A stretch of 64,000 bases of DNA from Iodobacter fluviatilis (GTDB taxonomy: Bacteria > Pseudomonadota > Gammaproteobacteria > Burkholderiales > Chitinibacteraceae): assembly GCF_900451195.1 (NCBI RefSeq), contig NZ_UGHR01000001.1:2728001-2792000 (forward strand). Direction: 5' to 3'. The notes beneath the pieces were generated by a model that searched no databases, had not been told where the DNA came from, and saw only the letters and a list, made by a program, of their open reading frames with translations. This document shows positions 26,256-34,705 of the stretch, in pieces. Each line of letters begins with the position of its first letter. The stretch's first letter is position 1. Both the position numbers and the translations under genes were made by a program.

Positions 26256-26274
26256 AAAACACAATGCGTGTTTT
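26256..26274 (+). promoter_or_regulatory. Inverted repeat, candidate operator of the lipid operon
   Basis: Perfect 7-base arms AAAACAC / GTGTTTT around AATGC, 41 bases before the first ATG of the operon. Size and position suit a dimeric repressor or activator. The binding protein is unknown. Confidence 0.4.
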
Positions 26275-26315
26275 ATCTATTCAGCACTCAATAAACCGAG
26301 CCTCACCGCACTCAA

Positions 26316-26915
26316 ATGCCCAGCATCTATCAATTAAAATCCCGGTTTCAATCTCTGCTCAGGCCACTGTGCACCCTGATCGCCCGCTTGGGTATCAGCG
26401 CCAATCAAGTCACCTTGTTTGCCATGATGGCTTCCATCTTGATGGGCCTTTGGCTGAGCCTGCAATCTGACTCCCGCCTGCCTTGGCTAATCCTGCCCTT
26501 ATTTTTGCTGTTGCGGATGGCACTTAATGCAATAGACGGGATGCTGGCGCGCGAATTCAATCAGCAATCGGCCTTGGGCGGTATTTTGAATGAAGTAGGC
26601 GATGTGGTTTCTGATATCGCGCTTTACCTGCCTTTTTGTCTGATCAGTAATCAGCCTGCATGGATTATTTTGGCTGTTTTTCTGGCGTTTTTAACCGAGT
26701 TTATTGGCGTACTTGGCCCCTCAATGGGCGCAGCTAGGCGCTACGACGGGCCCATGGGTAAAAGCGACCGGGCCTTTGTTTACGGTGGCTTTGCACTCTT
26801 TTTTGGATTTTTTCCTGCGCTTTCCTCATGGACCAGCGCGCTGTTTGCGATCACGGCGGGGATGATGCTGTGGACTTGTATAAACCGCGCTAAAGGAATA
26901 TTGGCTAGGTCATGA
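26316..26915 (+). CDS. ynbA: CDP-alcohol phosphatidyltransferase, YnbA-like
   Basis: 199 residues, six or so membrane helices. The CDP-alcohol phosphotransferase signature D-G-x2-A-R-x8-G-x3-D-x3-D is intact at about residues 73-95 ('DGMLAREFNQQSALGGILNEVGDVVSD'). It transfers a phosphatidyl group from a CDP-diacylglycerol to an alcohol; the alcohol is not known. E. coli YnbA (201 aa) starts an operon with the same following genes. Its stop overlaps the next start (ATGA). It is the first gene of a six-gene coupled operon. Confidence 0.87.
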   Translation: MPSIYQLKSRFQSLLRPLCTLIARLGISANQVTLFAMMASILMGLWLSLQSDSRLPWLILPLFLLLRMALNAIDGMLAREFNQQSALGGILNEVGDVVSDIALYLPFCLISNQPAWIILAVFLAFLTEFIGVLGPSMGAARRYDGPMGKSDRAFVYGGFALFFGFFPALSSWTSALFAITAGMMLWTCINRAKGILARS

Positions 26916-27862
26916 TGATTAATCTGCTCTTACCCCCCGCACTCATTACCGCCCTAGAAGGCGTATTTGCCCTGCTGATTACAGCCAGCCTTACCCTATT
27001 TGTTTTAGGTAAGCGCTACCCACAAAAAAACTGGCTGGAGCTGAAGCTGCGTATCCGCACTTGGTGGTGGATTGTGGCGTGTTTTTCTTTAACGCTGCTG
27101 GGCAATATGCCCATTGCCCTCGTTGTGCTTGGGCTGGTCAGCTTCCTTGCGTTGAAGGAATACCTGACGCTTTGCTCTACGCGCACCGCCGACCATGTGG
27201 TGCTGTTCTGGGCCTATTTATGTATTCCGCTGCAATACTACTGGCTGGGTATTCATTGGTACGGGATGTTTATTATTTTTATTCCCGTTTATGTGTTTTT
27301 ATTTGTGCCAATGCGTATGGTTTTAGTCGGTGAAACCCAGGGCTTTCTAAAAGCCGCCGCCTCCTTGCAATGGGGGCTGATGATCTGCGTATTTTGCTTA
27401 AGCCATATGGGCGCCGTGCTCGCCCTACCCCTTTTAACCGGCATCGGCAAGGCAGAACATGGCCCTATGCTGCTGTTTTATTTAGTGGCGCTCACTCAGC
27501 TTAATGATGTGGCTCAGTATTTATGGGGGAAATCATTGGGCAAGCATAAGGTATCGCCCAAAGTCAGCCCCAATAAAACACTGGAAGGCTTTCTGGGCGG
27601 CGCGCTCACCACCTGCCTATTAGGCTGGCTGCTTGGGCCCTTGCTCACGCCCTTTTCCCCGCTGCACGCGGCATTAGCCGGTTTACTGATTGGTGTAATG
27701 GGCTTTATTGGCGATATTGTGATTTCAGCTGTCAAGCGTGATATCGGAGTGAAGGATTCCGGCCGCTTACTGCCAGGGCACGGCGGCATCTTAGACCGGC
27801 TGGATTCTCTAACCTATACCGCGCCCCTGTTTTTTCATTACACCCATTACTTATATTACTGA
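26912..27862 (+). CDS. ynbB: CDP-diglyceride synthase paralogue, YnbB-like
   Basis: 316 residues, about eight membrane helices. The CdsA signature lies near the C-terminus: 'SAVKRDIGVKDSGRLLPGHGGILDRLDSL' (about 270-300). Also 'DVAQYLWGKSLGKHKVSPKVSPNKTLEGFLGG', the conserved K-x-SP-KT-EG loop. It makes CDP-diacylglycerol from phosphatidate and CTP, which would feed the phosphatidyltransferase encoded just upstream. It overlaps that gene by four bases. As it sits in a specialised operon it is probably not the housekeeping CdsA. Confidence 0.9.
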   Translation: MMINLLLPPALITALEGVFALLITASLTLFVLGKRYPQKNWLELKLRIRTWWWIVACFSLTLLGNMPIALVVLGLVSFLALKEYLTLCSTRTADHVVLFWAYLCIPLQYYWLGIHWYGMFIIFIPVYVFLFVPMRMVLVGETQGFLKAAASLQWGLMICVFCLSHMGAVLALPLLTGIGKAEHGPMLLFYLVALTQLNDVAQYLWGKSLGKHKVSPKVSPNKTLEGFLGGALTTCLLGWLLGPLLTPFSPLHAALAGLLIGVMGFIGDIVISAVKRDIGVKDSGRLLPGHGGILDRLDSLTYTAPLFFHYTHYLYY

Positions 27863-27880
27863 GGCAAATCACCAAAGCAT

Positions 27881-28528
27881 ATGAAGCGTTTTTTAAGAAT
27901 CTTGTTTGTCTTACTCTTGGCAAGGCCTCTTGTCAGGCTGTGGTTTGGTGTCACCGTGCGGCATCAGGAACGCCTGCCTTTAAAAGGTCCAGCCATTGTG
28001 CTGGCCAATCATAATAGCCACCTGGATATTCTGGCTTTATACAGCTTGTTTCCCTTGGCGCTTATTTCTAATGTACAGCCTGCCGCCGCAGCCGATTATT
28101 TTTTAAAAAACCGCCTGTTTGCCTGGTTTGCCACCGAGGTCGTGGGCATTATCCCCGTGGTCCGAGGCGGGGCAGCCGCTGGGTTTGATCCGCTTTTGGG
28201 CTGTAAAGAAGCGCTCAGCCAAGGGCGAATTCTGATTTTATTTCCTGAAGGCACACGCGGCGAGCCAGAAATGCTTTCCGAAATCAAATCTGGCATTTGG
28301 TATTTATATCGTGATTTTCCGCAGATACCGGTTGTGCCGGTTTATTTAAACGGGCTGGGCCGCGCGATGGGCAAGGGGCAATGGTTCCCTATTCCTTTTT
28401 TTGTAGATATCGCCATTGGCCGCGCTCTGCCTTGGCTGCCCGAAAAAGCGCTGTTCCGGGCCTCCATCAAAGACGCCCTGCTTAATTTAAAGCAAAAAAC
28501 CATGCTCTCCGCTCCCGGCCCGCAATAG
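27881..28528 (+). CDS. Lysophospholipid (1-acylglycerol-3-phosphate) acyltransferase
   Basis: 215 residues with an N-terminal hydrophobic segment. The PlsC family motifs are present: the catalytic HX4D in 'LANHNSHLDIL' (about residues 43-50) and the glycerol-phosphate-binding 'LFPEGTRGEPE'. It acylates a lysophospholipid, supplying the phosphatidate that the CdsA-like enzyme upstream would use. In the E. coli ynbABCD operon, as I recall it, no such gene sits between ynbB and ynbC, so this appears to be an added member. Spacing to the previous gene is 18 bases. Confidence 0.9.
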   Translation: MKRFLRILFVLLLARPLVRLWFGVTVRHQERLPLKGPAIVLANHNSHLDILALYSLFPLALISNVQPAAAADYFLKNRLFAWFATEVVGIIPVVRGGAAAGFDPLLGCKEALSQGRILILFPEGTRGEPEMLSEIKSGIWYLYRDFPQIPVVPVYLNGLGRAMGKGQWFPIPFFVDIAIGRALPWLPEKALFRASIKDALLNLKQKTMLSAPGPQ

Positions 28529-28569
28529 CGCCAAGCACGCACTGCCCAACTCATAAACAGGACCCCTTT

Positions 28570-30315
28570 ATGCGCACGCCTCAGGAAAAAACATTTAACA
28601 GCTTTGATCAAAGCACGCTGTTTTACCGGCACTGGCCAGCCACCAGCACGGCAGCACGCCGCGCCATTGTGCTGCTTCACCGCGGACATGAGCATTCTGG
28701 CCGACTACAGCATATTGTGGATGAGCTAGGCATGACAGACACGCCCTTTTTTGCATGGGATGCCCGCGGACACGGCCAGAACAGCGGGCCACGCGGCTAC
28801 AGCCCCAGCCTTGGTACCACCGTGCGCGATCTGGATACATTTATTCACTATCTTTGCCAGACTTATGGCTACGCCATAGAAGAAATCATCGTTATCGCGC
28901 AAAGCGTGGGCGCGATCCTAGCATCAACCTGGGTACACGATTACGCCCCCAAAATCCGCGCGCTGATCCTGGCGTCCCCAGCTTTTAAAGTAAAACTTTA
29001 CGTGCCTCTGGCCCGCCCCAGCCTGCGGCTGATGGAAAAACTACGCGGCAATTTTTATGTTAATTCTTATGTAAAAGCCAAGTTTCTGACGCATGATCCG
29101 GAGCGTATTGCCTCCTACAATGCAGACCCGCTGATTGCCCGGCCTATTTCAGTCAATATCCTGCTGGGCCTCTACGATACGGCAGAGCGGATTATTGCCG
29201 ATGCGGGAGCGATTCAGACACCCACCCAGCTTTTGATCTCAGGCGCAGATTTTGTGGTGCATCAAGCACCGCAACGTATATTTTTTGAACGCTTAGGCAG
29301 CCCGTGCAAAGAAATGCATACGCTGCAAGGCTTCTACCACGACACCCTAGGCGAAAAAGACCGGGCCCAAGCCTTTACACTGATCCGCAGCTTTATTCAA
29401 AAGGTGGAAGCGGGCGTAGCCAAAGTGGATTTAAGCCACGCAGACAAAAGTGGCTACACCGCCAATGAATATCTGCAACTGCAGCAAAGTGGCTCGCCCC
29501 TTACCCTGAAACACTGGCACTTTGCCCTCACCCGCTTATCACTCTCTACCGTGGGCAAATTATCAGACGGCATTAGGCTGGGCTGGGAAACCGGCTTTGA
29601 TTCGGGCAGTACCTTAGATTATGTCTATAAAAACAAAACCTCAGGACGCACCCCACTGGGCCGCTTTGGCGATCGCACTTATCTGGACAGCGTAGGCTGG
29701 AAAGGCATACGCCAGCGCAAAGTCAACCTAGAAGAGCTGATTGGCCTCGCGATTAAATCGCTCACAGAAAACAAACAAAGCATCAGGATTGTGGATATCG
29801 CCGCAGGGCATGGCCGCTATATTCTGGATGCCATTGCCGGCCATAAAATCGACCGCGTTTTATTGCGGGATTACAGCCCTATTAATGTTGAAGCAGGCAA
29901 AGAGCTGATCAAAGAAAAAGGCTTAACGCATCTGGCTGATTTTCAACAGGGCGATGCATTTGATCAGGCCAGTTTAGCCAGTCTTTCCCCTGCGCCCACG
30001 CTGGCCGTGGTTTCGGGTCTTTACGAGTTATTCCCTGAAAACGCCCCGATTAAAGCCTCGCTGGCGGGGCTTGCCGAGGCCGTGCCCGATGGTGGTTTTC
30101 TGGTTTACACCAATCAGCCATGGCATCCGCAGCTGGAGCTGATTGCCCGCACCCTGAGCAGCCACAGGGGCGGCGCAGACTGGATCATGCGCCGACGCAC
30201 CCAGTACGAAATGGATCAGCTGGTTGAGCAGGCAGGCTTTGAAAAAATCACCCAGCGCATTGATGAATGGGGCATCTTTACCGTTAGCCTTGCACGCCGG
30301 ATTAAAAATAAATGA
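28570..30315 (+). CDS. ynbC: Bifunctional alpha/beta hydrolase - SAM methyltransferase, YnbC-like
   Basis: 581 residues. Residues about 15-290 form a lysophospholipase/monoacylglycerol-lipase-like hydrolase: nucleophile Ser112 in 'VIAQSVGAI', acid Asp in 'LLISGADFVV', His in 'LQGFYHDTLGE'. Residues about 360-581 form a class I methyltransferase with the SAM loop 'IVDIAAGHGRYILDAI' (about 408-423) and 'LLRDYSP'. E. coli YnbC (585 aa) has the same composition. The pairing suggests removal of an acyl chain and methylation of the same lipid or head group. The substrate is unknown. Its stop overlaps the next start. Confidence 0.9.
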   Translation: MRTPQEKTFNSFDQSTLFYRHWPATSTAARRAIVLLHRGHEHSGRLQHIVDELGMTDTPFFAWDARGHGQNSGPRGYSPSLGTTVRDLDTFIHYLCQTYGYAIEEIIVIAQSVGAILASTWVHDYAPKIRALILASPAFKVKLYVPLARPSLRLMEKLRGNFYVNSYVKAKFLTHDPERIASYNADPLIARPISVNILLGLYDTAERIIADAGAIQTPTQLLISGADFVVHQAPQRIFFERLGSPCKEMHTLQGFYHDTLGEKDRAQAFTLIRSFIQKVEAGVAKVDLSHADKSGYTANEYLQLQQSGSPLTLKHWHFALTRLSLSTVGKLSDGIRLGWETGFDSGSTLDYVYKNKTSGRTPLGRFGDRTYLDSVGWKGIRQRKVNLEELIGLAIKSLTENKQSIRIVDIAAGHGRYILDAIAGHKIDRVLLRDYSPINVEAGKELIKEKGLTHLADFQQGDAFDQASLASLSPAPTLAVVSGLYELFPENAPIKASLAGLAEAVPDGGFLVYTNQPWHPQLELIARTLSSHRGGADWIMRRRTQYEMDQLVEQAGFEKITQRIDEWGIFTVSLARRIKNK

Positions 30316-31625
30316 GTAAAGCTTTAAACAGCGAAGTAAAAGAGCCGCGTCCGTGGCGGCTCGCCCTTTTGTGGCTGCTGGTACTGGGCCCGGGTTTCTT
30401 TATTTTTTACGGGGCGGCCAATCATTACACCGCTTCCTTAGCCCCTGCAAAAGTAGGCAGTATTGTGATGAGCTGGGAGCGGCATATCCCGCTCTGGCCC
30501 TGGACCATCGTGCCTTACTGGAGCATTGATCTGCTCTATGGCATTTCTCTCTTTATATGCACCAGCCGTGGCGAGCTCAATACCCACGCCAAGCGCCTTC
30601 TGGCCACATCGCTGCTCTCTTGCTTATTTTTTGTGTTGTTTCCTCTTCGCTTCAGCTTTGAGCGCCCAGAGCTAGATGGCTTTTTTGGCCAGCTATTTAC
30701 GTTGCTGATGGGCTTTGACAAGCCATTTAATCAGGCACCTTCGCTGCATATCGGCCTGCTTACCGTACTCTGGCTACGCTATGCCGTCCATATCCCTGCA
30801 CGCTGGCGGCCTTTGCTGCACGTCTGGTTTGCACTGATCGGCCTATCAGTATTAACCACATGGCAACATCATTTTTGGGATATACCCAGCGGGTTTTTGC
30901 TTGGCTTTATCGTTTGCTATTTATTGCCCAGCCCCGGCGTGCGCCTGTTTGCAGCCAAGCCCCGCCAATGCTCACCCAAGCTCGCCCTGCGCTATTTTTC
31001 CGGAGCACTGCTGTTATCCCTTGGCATTGTCTGCCTGCAGGGCTGGGCTTGGCTGCTGCTCTGGCCGATCACTTCTTTGCTGATTCTCACTGCGGCCTAT
31101 CTTGGGCTGGGGCCAGAGGCAATGCAAAAAGATCACGGGCAAAGACGTTTTTCAGCTCAGGTTTTGCTCTGGCCTTACGCTATTGTCACGCAGCAGGTAC
31201 ACCGCTATTTATTAAAATCGCTACCCGCCGCCGAAGAAATCAGCCGAGGCGTCTGGCTAGGGCCCATCAGCGCAGCTGCCGATCCACGCTTTAAATCCGT
31301 ACTGGATCTGGCCGCCGAATATGACAGGCAGGCACCGGCTGAGGCAATTTATCATTCATACCCGCTGCTGGATTTGCAACTACCCGATCAGCAAACCCTG
31401 CAGCGCTGTGTGCACACGCTGCAATCCATGCCTCAGCCCGTACTCGTTCACTGCGCCCTTGGTATGACCCGAAGCGCAGCGGTGCTGCTGGCATGGCTGG
31501 TCGTCAGCAGGCAAGCCAAAGATATTGATGAGGCCGTGGCCTTTTTACAAACAAAACGCAGCCAGTTTGTATTAAATAGCGCTCAATTAAATCAATTGGC
31601 CCGGCTTTGCGATGACATACAATGA
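30312..31625 (+). CDS. ynbD: Membrane PAP2-like / dual-specificity phosphatase fusion, YnbD-like
   Basis: 437 residues. The N-terminal two thirds hold about seven to eight membrane helices with PAP2-type remnants ('QAPSLHIGLL', 'TTWQHHFWDIPSGFLLGF'). The C-terminal 140 residues are a cytoplasmic dual-specificity phosphatase with the P-loop HCALGMTRS (Cys about 381, Arg about 387). E. coli YnbD (430 aa) is built the same way. It may dephosphorylate a lipid phosphate or phosphoinositide-like head group made by this operon. It overlaps ynbC and the following gene by four bases each. Confidence 0.88.
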   Translation: MSKALNSEVKEPRPWRLALLWLLVLGPGFFIFYGAANHYTASLAPAKVGSIVMSWERHIPLWPWTIVPYWSIDLLYGISLFICTSRGELNTHAKRLLATSLLSCLFFVLFPLRFSFERPELDGFFGQLFTLLMGFDKPFNQAPSLHIGLLTVLWLRYAVHIPARWRPLLHVWFALIGLSVLTTWQHHFWDIPSGFLLGFIVCYLLPSPGVRLFAAKPRQCSPKLALRYFSGALLLSLGIVCLQGWAWLLLWPITSLLILTAAYLGLGPEAMQKDHGQRRFSAQVLLWPYAIVTQQVHRYLLKSLPAAEEISRGVWLGPISAAADPRFKSVLDLAAEYDRQAPAEAIYHSYPLLDLQLPDQQTLQRCVHTLQSMPQPVLVHCALGMTRSAAVLLAWLVVSRQAKDIDEAVAFLQTKRSQFVLNSAQLNQLARLCDDIQ

Positions 31626-32035
31626 ATACCGAAGAATCACTTATTTTTAAATTAAGCGCAGCAGCGCTCTCTTCCTGCAAAAGCCTGATCTGGCCCACGC
31701 CATTTTTATTTTTAATCAGTTACTGGCTTGCATCTGGCCAGCTAATCAGTACAGCTAAAACAATACTGCTTATTTGCTGCAGCGTCGCCTCAGCCATTCA
31801 GTACTATTTTTATTGGCGGATCACCCTAGATGAAAAACTATTAAATCAGTTGCAAAGCGAAGCTGATCTGCAGCAGCTGGATAAAGTATTAAACAGCCTC
31901 TTTAACATAAACACCCCTCCGCGTGCTTTAGCAATACGCATGTCTGGCATTCAAAAACTGATTCGTTATTTTTTAATCAGCACATTCTGCTCGTGGATCG
32001 TATGGCTGATGGCATTGGGATTATTCACCCGCTGA
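31622..32035 (+). CDS. Unknown membrane protein ending the lipid operon
   Basis: 137 residues; not recognised. It has a pair of hydrophobic segments near residues 23-60 ('PFLFLISYWLASG', 'ILLICCSVASAIQYYFYW') and one at the C-terminus ('YFLISTFCSWIVWLMALGLF'), with a soluble helical middle rich in L, Q and D. The start overlaps the YnbD-like stop (ATGA), so it is part of the same message and likely works with it. I know of no counterpart in the E. coli ynb operon. Confidence 0.75.
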   Translation: MNTEESLIFKLSAAALSSCKSLIWPTPFLFLISYWLASGQLISTAKTILLICCSVASAIQYYFYWRITLDEKLLNQLQSEADLQQLDKVLNSLFNINTPPRALAIRMSGIQKLIRYFLISTFCSWIVWLMALGLFTR

Positions 32036-32135
32036 TTTTGTACAACAGATTCAGCCCGGAAAAGTGCCGCAATAAAGCGAATTGCCCCTTGCGTGTTAAT
32101 GTATTGGCATGACGGCAAGCAGGGGATTCAAAACA

Positions 32136-33542
32136 ATGACAGATGTTTTTCCAGCTTCATTAACAGATGGCCATAATGAGCGGCAATTAGCATTGCAATC
32201 TTTATTCCGCACTTTAGAAGACAATTCTGAAGGCACGGTCATTGTGGATGAACAATGCAAAATCGTCTGGATTAATGCCCGCTATGCCGATCGTTTTGGC
32301 TTTAAAGACCCTGCTAGCGCCATAGGCAAGGCCGTAGAAGAAGTGATTCCGCAAAGCCAGCTCAGAGAAGTGCTTAGAACCGGCCAGCCTATTTTATTAG
32401 ATTTAATGGAGGCTCCAGACAGAACACTGGTGGTCACCCGCTTGCCGCTAAAAGATCCGCAGGGCAAGCTGATTGGCGCCATTGGCTTTGCCTTATTTGA
32501 TGAAATTCAATCACTTGCACCCTTAGTGGCTAAATTCTCCGGCCTGCAAAAAGAGCTGGCCGTAGCGCATGAGTCCCTTGCCCAGGCACGCCGCGCTAAA
32601 TATTCTTTTGGCCATTTTATTGGTGAATGCGATGCAGTGCAGGAGCTTAAACGTCAGGCCCTGCGCGCTGCGCAAAGAGATGCGCCCATTTTATTACTGG
32701 GTGAAACCGGCACAGGCAAAGAAGTGCTGGCGCACGCCATTCACGCCGCATCGCCCCGCGCCCATAAGCCACTGGTTACGCTCAATATGGCGGCGATCCC
32801 TGAAACCCTGCTTGAGGCCGAGCTGTTTGGCGCAAGCGCAGGTGCTTACACCGGCGCGGATAAAAAAGGCCGTGTCGGTAAATTTCAACTCGCCCACGGC
32901 GGCACGCTGTTTCTTGATGAAATTGGCGATATGCCGCCTGCACTGCAAGTCAAATTATTACGCGTTTTGCAGGATAAGGAATTTGAAGCGCTGGGCTCTA
33001 ATCAAATACAACGCTCCGATGTACGCATTATCGCCGCCACTTCAGCGCCGCTAACCAAGCTCATCGCCGAAGGACAATTCAGGGCTGATTTATTCTACCG
33101 CCTGAATGTTCTGACCATTGAGCTGCCGCCACTACGTGCCAGACTGGCCGATCTAACCCTGCTGGCCGATTCCATGATGAATAAACTGGCCGCCAGCGGT
33201 CTTGGCCAGCATCGCCTTGCCCCCTCTGCCATTGCCCTGCTGACCCAATACGCCTGGCCAGGCAATGTGCGGGAGCTGCACAATATTTTGGAACGGGCAC
33301 TGATGCTATGCGACAAAGCCATTTTAGAAGCCGAAGACCTGACGCCGCTGCTCTACCCCGGAGCCCAGCCCAGCCACAGCAGCGCCAAAACCCATGCCGA
33401 ATCCATGCAGGTTTTTGAGCAACAGCTCATCAGCGACGCCATCAAAAACTGCAAAGGCCATATCCCCACTGCCGCCAGGCAACTCGGCCTTGCACGAGCC
33501 ACGCTTTATAAAAAGATTGCGGGGTTTAAACCGGAGGAATAA
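32136..33542 (+). CDS. PAS-domain sigma-54-dependent transcriptional activator
   Basis: About 468 residues. The start at 32136 has an AGGGGA site; an upstream ATG at 32109 has none. There is a PAS sensor at about 15-130 ('DNSEGTVIVDEQCKIVWINARYADRFG'). The AAA+ domain has Walker A GETGTGKE (about 189-196), the sigma-54 contact loop as GAYTGA (about 235), Walker B 'GGTLFLDEIGDMP', and 'FRADLFYRLNV'. A Fis-type helix-turn-helix ends it ('PTAARQLGLARATLYKKI'). It lies just before an operon with a clear sigma-54 promoter, which it very probably activates. Confidence 0.93.
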   Translation: MTDVFPASLTDGHNERQLALQSLFRTLEDNSEGTVIVDEQCKIVWINARYADRFGFKDPASAIGKAVEEVIPQSQLREVLRTGQPILLDLMEAPDRTLVVTRLPLKDPQGKLIGAIGFALFDEIQSLAPLVAKFSGLQKELAVAHESLAQARRAKYSFGHFIGECDAVQELKRQALRAAQRDAPILLLGETGTGKEVLAHAIHAASPRAHKPLVTLNMAAIPETLLEAELFGASAGAYTGADKKGRVGKFQLAHGGTLFLDEIGDMPPALQVKLLRVLQDKEFEALGSNQIQRSDVRIIAATSAPLTKLIAEGQFRADLFYRLNVLTIELPPLRARLADLTLLADSMMNKLAASGLGQHRLAPSAIALLTQYAWPGNVRELHNILERALMLCDKAILEAEDLTPLLYPGAQPSHSSAKTHAESMQVFEQQLISDAIKNCKGHIPTAARQLGLARATLYKKIAGFKPEE

Positions 33543-33625
33543 TCACCGGTTTACCTACATTGCCCTTGGCCCTTAAATATCCGTCTTTGCAGCTAAGCAC
33601 CCGCTTACAAAACCGACATTCTACG

Positions 33626-33647
33626 AAATGAGATTACAGTCTCATTT
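33626..33647 (+). promoter_or_regulatory. Upstream activator site 1 (palindrome)
   Basis: Perfect 8-base arms AAATGAGA / TCTCATTT around TTACAG, about 140 bases before the -24 element. A typical place and size for a sigma-54 activator dimer site. The binding protein is inferred to be the adjacent activator. Confidence 0.55.
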
Positions 33648-33712
33648 TTTAGACTCCCTCTCTTCTGAGGGCATTTATCACTTTCTTTTCATTTCACCGC
33701 ACCATCTTCGAT

Positions 33713-33739
33713 TTTTTGTCTCGTTTTGTAGACTAAAAA
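33713..33739 (+). promoter_or_regulatory. Upstream activator site 2 (imperfect palindrome)
   Basis: TTTTTGTCT and AGACTAAAA flank CGTTTTGT, with one mismatch. It shares the GTCT/AGAC core with site 1 (cAGTCTCAT) and with AGACT at 33651-33655. Centre about 60 bases before the -24 element. Confidence 0.5.
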
Positions 33740-33786
33740 TCCTTCAATACACTCACCATACCGCATGTTTGCTCGTTTCTTAAAAC

Positions 33787-33802
33787 TGGCACACATTATG
33801 CT
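33787..33802 (+). promoter_or_regulatory. Sigma-54 (-24/-12) promoter
   Basis: TGGCACACATTATGCT: the invariant GG (33788-33789) and GC (33800-33801) are exactly ten bases apart and the -24 half is a full TGGCAC. It drives the ABC genes from 33920. Confidence 0.82.
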
Positions 33803-33919
33803 TACTATATAACTACAGCTTTACTACAAATAAAATAATATTAATACACCTTTCAGAAAAGCTGACCACATAAAAAATATAAGTAGTGCGCCCTGCATTT
33901 CAGCTCAAGGATAAACACA

Positions 33920-34705
33920 ATGTCAGATCCTATTTTGCAAACGCGCGGCCTTTGTAAAGAATTTAAAGGCTTTGCGGCAGTCAGCGATATTCATCTTGAA
34001 GTGGAGCATGGCAGCATCCATGCCTTGATTGGCCCTAATGGTGCGGGCAAAACAACCGTTTTTAATTTGCTGACTAAATTTCTGGCCCCCACTTCTGGGC
34101 AGGTTATTTTTGATGGTGTTGATATCACGGCAGCACAACCTGCCGAAGTGGCCAACAAGGGGCTGATCCGCTCCTTCCAAATATCAGCCGTATTTCCCAA
34201 TATGAGCACGCTCGACAATATCCGTGTGGCACTACTGCGCATTCATGGCGGCGCGCATCGCTTTTGGCGCTCTAAGCAAGAGCTGAACGCTTTCACCGAT
34301 ACGGCAATGGATTTACTGGAGGAAGTAGGCCTTGCCGAGTTTTCGCATGTCTTAGCAGGCGAGCTGGCTTACGGCAGAAAACGCGCTTTAGAAATCGCCA
34401 CCACCCTAGCACTCAAACCCAAGCTAATGCTGCTGGATGAACCCACACAGGGCATGGGCATCGAGGATGTGGAACGCGTGACCGCGCTGATCCGTCGCGC
34501 GTCTGTCGGGCGCACCATTTTGATGGTGGAGCACAATCTGAAGGTGGTCTCTACCTTGGCCGACAAAATCACCGTATTAGCCCGTGGTCAGCATTTATCC
34601 GAAGGCGATTACGCCACCGTGTCGGCCGACCCACGCGTGATGGAAGCTTATCTGGGGATTAGCCCTGCAATTTCCGCCAGCCCACAGGAAACACTCCATG
34701 CTTAA
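33920..34705 (+). CDS. livG: Branched-chain-type ABC importer ATP-binding protein 1 (LivG-like)
   Basis: 261 residues. Walker A GPNGAGKTT, LivG-type insertion 'VANKGLIRSFQISAVFPNMSTLDNIRVAL', 'ELAYGRKRALEIATTLALKPKLMLLDEPTQGMG' (signature region and Walker B; the signature reads AYGRK in place of SGGQ), H-loop 'MVEHNL'. It pairs with the second ATPase encoded downstream (overlap of eight bases). It is the first gene under the sigma-54 promoter. The family transports branched-chain amino acids, urea, amides or carboxylates; context suggests 3-hydroxybutyrate or its oligomers here. Confidence 0.92.
   Translation: MSDPILQTRGLCKEFKGFAAVSDIHLEVEHGSIHALIGPNGAGKTTVFNLLTKFLAPTSGQVIFDGVDITAAQPAEVANKGLIRSFQISAVFPNMSTLDNIRVALLRIHGGAHRFWRSKQELNAFTDTAMDLLEEVGLAEFSHVLAGELAYGRKRALEIATTLALKPKLMLLDEPTQGMGIEDVERVTALIRRASVGRTILMVEHNLKVVSTLADKITVLARGQHLSEGDYATVSADPRVMEAYLGISPAISASPQETLHA

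Larger units (their letters stand above)
25827..26315. other. Long gap before the ynb-like lipid operon
   Basis: 489 bases. The first 60 hold a hairpin terminator (entered separately); the last 60 hold an inverted repeat (26256-26274, entered separately). Between them is AT-leaning sequence in which I see no gene. The promoter of the lipid operon must lie here. Confidence 0.5.
33543..33919 (+). other. Regulatory region between activator and ABC import operon
   Basis: 377 AT-rich bases without a gene. It holds two palindromes (33626-33647, 33713-33739) and a sigma-54 promoter (33787-33802), entered separately. A leader of about 105 bases then runs to the first ATG at 33920. Confidence 0.75.
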
